A DNA stretch of 64,000 nt, taken from Enterobacter cancerogenus. GTDB taxonomy: Bacteria > Pseudomonadota > Gammaproteobacteria > Enterobacterales > Enterobacteriaceae. Of this stretch, positions 61,141 through 64,000 are shown in pieces (positions within the stretch are counted from its first letter, which is position 1; each line of letters begins with the position of its first letter). The notes below the pieces were generated by a model that worked only from the letters and a program-made list of their open reading frames with translations, was not told where the DNA came from and did no database searches. The position numbers were made by a program, and so were the translations under genes. Location of the stretch: the NCBI GenBank assembly GCA_000773965.1, contig JRUP01000027.1:62001-126000 (forward strand), read 5' to 3'.

Positions 61141-61692
61141 ATGGATGCACTGGATTTATTAATTAACCGCCGTTCGGCATCGCGTCTGGCAGAACCGGCT
61201 CCAGCAGGCGAAGTCTTGCAGAACATTTTGCACGCAGGCTTACGTGCACCGGATCATGGTACGTTGCAGCCGTGGCGCTTTATCATTGTAGAGAATGAAG
61301 GGCGTGAGCGTTTTGGTAAATTGCTTGAACAAGCGGCGCGTGACAGCAACCTCGATGAAAAGGCGATTGAAAAATCCGCCACCGCACCGTTTCGAGCGCC
61401 GATGATTATCACTGTTGTTGCACACTGTGAAGAGCATGCCAAAGTCCCGCATTGGGAACAGTTGGTTTCAGCAGGTTGTGCCGTGATGGCGATGCAAATG
61501 GCCGCGGTGGCGCAGGGCTTTAACGGTATCTGGCGCAGCGGTCCATGGACCGACCATCCTTCGGTACGCGAAGCCTTTGGTTGCCGCGAGCAGGATGCGA
61601 TTGTCGGATTCCTCTATCTCGGTACACCGCAGCTTAAAGCGAATACCACGGTAGTTGCACCGGACACCGCGCAATTTGTCAGTTATTTCTGA
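61141..61692 (+). CDS. ydjA: Nitroreductase-family protein YdjA
   Basis: A 183-residue FMN-binding nitroreductase-like protein; E. coli YdjA is a minimal member of the family with no settled substrate. Two ATGs are adjacent; the second (61141) is preferred because GGGAG lies 7 nt upstream and the protein then starts [20 protein letters not shown] as in E. coli. The FMN-contact motif RRSASR is near the N-terminus. It is followed by selD. Confidence 0.93.
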   Translation: MDALDLLINRRSASRLAEPAPAGEVLQNILHAGLRAPDHGTLQPWRFIIVENEGRERFGKLLEQAARDSNLDEKAIEKSATAPFRAPMIITVVAHCEEHAKVPHWEQLVSAGCAVMAMQMAAVAQGFNGIWRSGPWTDHPSVREAFGCREQDAIVGFLYLGTPQLKANTTVVAPDTAQFVSYF

Positions 61693-61845
61693 CAGACTTC
61701 GGCGGGTTTCTTCGGCAGGGTGAGGCGTGTTGCAAAGATTGCACACCGCGTGTGCGAAAGATCGAGCTTAAACCGCGCAACACTTACCACCGGTTGACAG
61801 CCAGGCTAACATACAGCCTTCTGTTCAGCGCATAAGGAACCCGCC

Positions 61846-62889
61846 ATGAGTGAACCTCTTCGTCTGACGCAATACAGCCATGGAGCTGGCTGCGGCTGCA
61901 AAATTTCGCCGCAGGTACTGGAAACCATTCTTCATAGTGAGCTGACCCCTTTTCATGACCCCCAGTTGCTGGTGGGCAACGAAACACGTGACGATGCTGC
62001 CGTTTACGATCTCGGTAACGGCACAGCGGTAGTCAGCACCACCGACTTCTTCATGCCGATTGTTGATGATCCCCATACCTTTGGCCGTATCGCCGCCACC
62101 AACGCTATCAGTGATATTTATGCCATGGGCGGCAAACCGATCATGGCGATTGCCATCCTGGGTTGGCCGGTCAACGTGCTGAGCCCGGAAGTGGCTCAGC
62201 AGGTGCTTGAAGGTGGCCGTGCGGCGTGTCAGGCTGCTGGCATTGCGCTGGCGGGTGGGCATTCGATCGATGCGCCGGAGCCGATTTTTGGCCTGGCCGT
62301 CACGGGAATTGTTGATGTGGCGCGGGTGAAAAAGAACAGCGCCGCGCAGGTGGGAAGCCAGCTGTTTCTCACGAAGCCATTGGGGATCGGCATCCTGACC
62401 ACCGCCGAGAAAAAAGGCCTTCTGCTGCCAGAACACCAGTCATTAGCGGCGGAGGTGATGTGTCAGTTGAATAAAGCCGGTGCCGAGTTCGCCAAACTGG
62501 ATGGCGTCAGCGCCATGACCGATGTCACCGGTTTTGGCTTGCTGGGACATCTGAGTGAGATTTGCCAGGGATCGGGTTTGCGTGCGGAAATCCACGCCAC
62601 ACAGGTTCCGCGCTTACCGGGTGTCGATGAGTATATCGCCAAAGGTGCCGTGCCCGGAGGCACTCAGCGCAATTTTGCCAGCTATGGCGCCCTGATTTCC
62701 GCGATGGATGATGCAACTCGCGCGTTACTGTGCGATCCGCAAACCTCGGGTGGTTTACTGGTGGCGGTGCAACCCAGCGAGGTCGAAGCCTTCCAGCGCT
62801 GCGCAATATTGGCCGGCGTGCAGGCGACGGCGGTGGGTGAGCTTTTGGCTGCCGACCCGTCTTGCCCATTAATTACCGTCGTGAATTGA
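61846..62889 (+). CDS. selD: Selenophosphate synthase SelD
   Basis: Makes selenophosphate from selenide and ATP for selenocysteine and selenouridine synthesis. The 347-residue product has the essential cysteine and lysine in [10 protein letters not shown] (C16, K19), the ATP-binding [11 protein letters not shown] and [13 protein letters not shown], and [20 protein letters not shown]. The active residue is cysteine, not selenocysteine, as in E. coli. It is followed 22 nt later by topB. Confidence 0.96.
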   Translation: MSEPLRLTQYSHGAGCGCKISPQVLETILHSELTPFHDPQLLVGNETRDDAAVYDLGNGTAVVSTTDFFMPIVDDPHTFGRIAATNAISDIYAMGGKPIMAIAILGWPVNVLSPEVAQQVLEGGRAACQAAGIALAGGHSIDAPEPIFGLAVTGIVDVARVKKNSAAQVGSQLFLTKPLGIGILTTAEKKGLLLPEHQSLAAEVMCQLNKAGAEFAKLDGVSAMTDVTGFGLLGHLSEICQGSGLRAEIHATQVPRLPGVDEYIAKGAVPGGTQRNFASYGALISAMDDATRALLCDPQTSGGLLVAVQPSEVEAFQRCAILAGVQATAVGELLAADPSCPLITVVN

Positions 62890-62911
62890 CGTAGAAGGAA
62901 CGACGCCAGAC

Positions 62912-64000
62912 ATGCGTTTGTTTATTGCTGAAAAACCCAGCCTGGCGCGTGCCATTGCTGATGTACTGCCGAAGCCGCATCGCCGCGGTGACGGTTTTAT
63001 TGCCTGTGGCAACGATCAGATGGTCACCTGGTGTGTCGGGCATTTGCTGGAACAGGCGCAGCCGGACAGCTATGACAGCCGCTATGCGCGCTGGAATCTT
63101 GCCGACCTGCCGATCATTCCGGAAAAGTGGCGTTTACAGCCACGTCCTTCGGTGGCTAAGCAACTCAAAGTGATTGAGGGTTTGCTGCAACAGGCGAGTG
63201 AAGTGGTGCACGCCGGTGACCCGGACCGTGAAGGTCAGCTGTTGGTGGATGAAGTGCTGGACTACCTGCAACTCGCGCCGGAAAAGCGGCAGAAAGTGCA
63301 GCGCTGTCTCATTAACGATCTCAACCCCTCCGCCGTGGAGCGAGCAGTCAGCCGTTTACGTGAGAATCGCGAGTTTATCCCGCTGTGCGTATCCGCATTG
63401 GCCCGCGCCCGCGCAGATTGGCTCTACGGCATCAATATGACCCGTGCCTGGACGCTGTTAGGCCGCAATGCCGGTTATGATGGCGTGCTGTCGGTCGGAC
63501 GCGTACAAACGCCGGTGCTCGGCCTGGTGGTGCGTCGCGATGAAGAGATCGAAAACTTCATTCCGAAAGATTACTTCGAAGTGAAAGCGCACATCGTGAC
63601 GCCGAAGGATGAGCGTTTTGTTGCCAGCTGGATACCCAGCGACGCCTGCGAGCCCTGGCAGGATGAGGAAGGTCGCCTGTTACACCGTTCACTGGCCGAT
63701 CATGTCTTAGAGCGCATCAACGGTAAGCCGGCGAAAGTGACTGGCTATAACGACAAACGGGAATCTGACACCGCACCATTGCCGTTTTCGCTCTCCAGCC
63801 TGCAGATCGAGGCGGCAAAGCGTTTCGGCCTGAGTGCGCAAAACGTACTGGACTGCTGCCAGCGTCTGTATGAAACCCATAAGTTGATTACTTATCCGCG
63901 TTCTGACAGCCGTTATTTGCCGGATGAACATTTTGCCGGACGGCATGCGGTGCTGAATGCGATACAGGCGCACCAACCCAATCTGACGCCGCCGACGGAT
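62912..64000 (+). CDS. topB: DNA topoisomerase III TopB, 3' end outside window
   Basis: Type IA topoisomerase that decatenates DNA with RecQ. The visible 363 residues begin [20 protein letters not shown] and contain the Toprim acids E7 and the DxD in [30 protein letters not shown], and the catalytic tyrosine Y328 in [13 protein letters not shown]. The gene runs off the window before its C-terminal zinc-free domain. AAGGAA precedes the start. Confidence 0.95.
   Translation, partial: MRLFIAEKPSLARAIADVLPKPHRRGDGFIACGNDQMVTWCVGHLLEQAQPDSYDSRYARWNLADLPIIPEKWRLQPRPSVAKQLKVIEGLLQQASEVVHAGDPDREGQLLVDEVLDYLQLAPEKRQKVQRCLINDLNPSAVERAVSRLRENREFIPLCVSALARARADWLYGINMTRAWTLLGRNAGYDGVLSVGRVQTPVLGLVVRRDEEIENFIPKDYFEVKAHIVTPKDERFVASWIPSDACEPWQDEEGRLLHRSLADHVLERINGKPAKVTGYNDKRESDTAPLPFSLSSLQIEAAKRFGLSAQNVLDCCQRLYETHKLITYPRSDSRYLPDEHFAGRHAVLNAIQAHQPNLTPPTD

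Overview
The window is a stretch of enterobacterial chromosome. Almost every protein is recognisable as an ortholog of an Escherichia coli K-12 gene and most runs of genes keep the E. coli order, but several genes expected in E. coli are missing and a few others are present instead. Gene density is high, codon use looks even, and I see no tRNA, rRNA, insertion sequence, prophage or CRISPR array. The degree of divergence together with the lost and gained genes fits the Erwiniaceae (Pantoea/Erwinia type); that placement is inference, not something a marker in the window proves.

Layout. (1) 1-13838: rsmF (cut by the window edge), the letAB lipid-transport pair, msrC, the proQ-prc pair, htpX, the yebQ efflux pump, kdgR, yobH and yebO, then a metallo-beta-lactamase-fold hydrolase that E. 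coli lacks here. (2) 13839-21040: a long AT-rich leader, a broken yobF, cspC, rlmA, then yobD-manZYX (mannose PTS) divergent from yoaE, which has a long leader. (3) 21098-33742: a 108-bp inverted-repeat element, pdeD, sdaA, nudL-pabB, yoaH, yoaB, yoaA, tsaB, yeaY, fadD, rnd. (4) 33760-48727: minCDE, ycgL, ycgM, ycgN, dsbB, a candidate tiny ORF, fadR, ycgB, dadAX, then an accessory set (MFS pump, a lone WbaP-type sugar-phosphate transferase, a 77-residue unknown protein) and cvrA. (5) 48958-64000: yeaG-yeaH, mipA, yeaE, yeaD, gapA, msrB-yeaC, ansA-pncA, sppA, ydjA, selD and topB (cut by the edge). Blocks 3, 4 and 5 are far apart in E. coli and are joined here.

How genes work together. LetA/LetB form an envelope lipid conduit. 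ProQ and Prc link RNA-based regulation with periplasmic proteolysis, and HtpX and SppA add inner-membrane quality control. ManXYZ imports mannose-type sugars, gapA and yeaD serve glycolysis, and FadR, FadD and a FadR-type operator upstream of fadD form a fatty-acid circuit inside one window. DadA/DadX degrade alanine, SdaA degrades serine, AnsA asparagine and PncA nicotinamide. MsrB and MsrC repair oxidised methionine in protein and free forms. YeaG (PrkA-type kinase), YeaH and YcgB (SpoVR family), a trio often adjacent in other bacteria, lie within about 13 kb, and yeaG has a near-perfect sigma-54 promoter.

No large undescribed system is evident. The best leads are the yoaE leader with its overlapping small ORF, the accessory genes between dadX and cvrA, the nonsense codon in yobF, the inverted-repeat element and a 35-codon ORF between dsbB and fadR.
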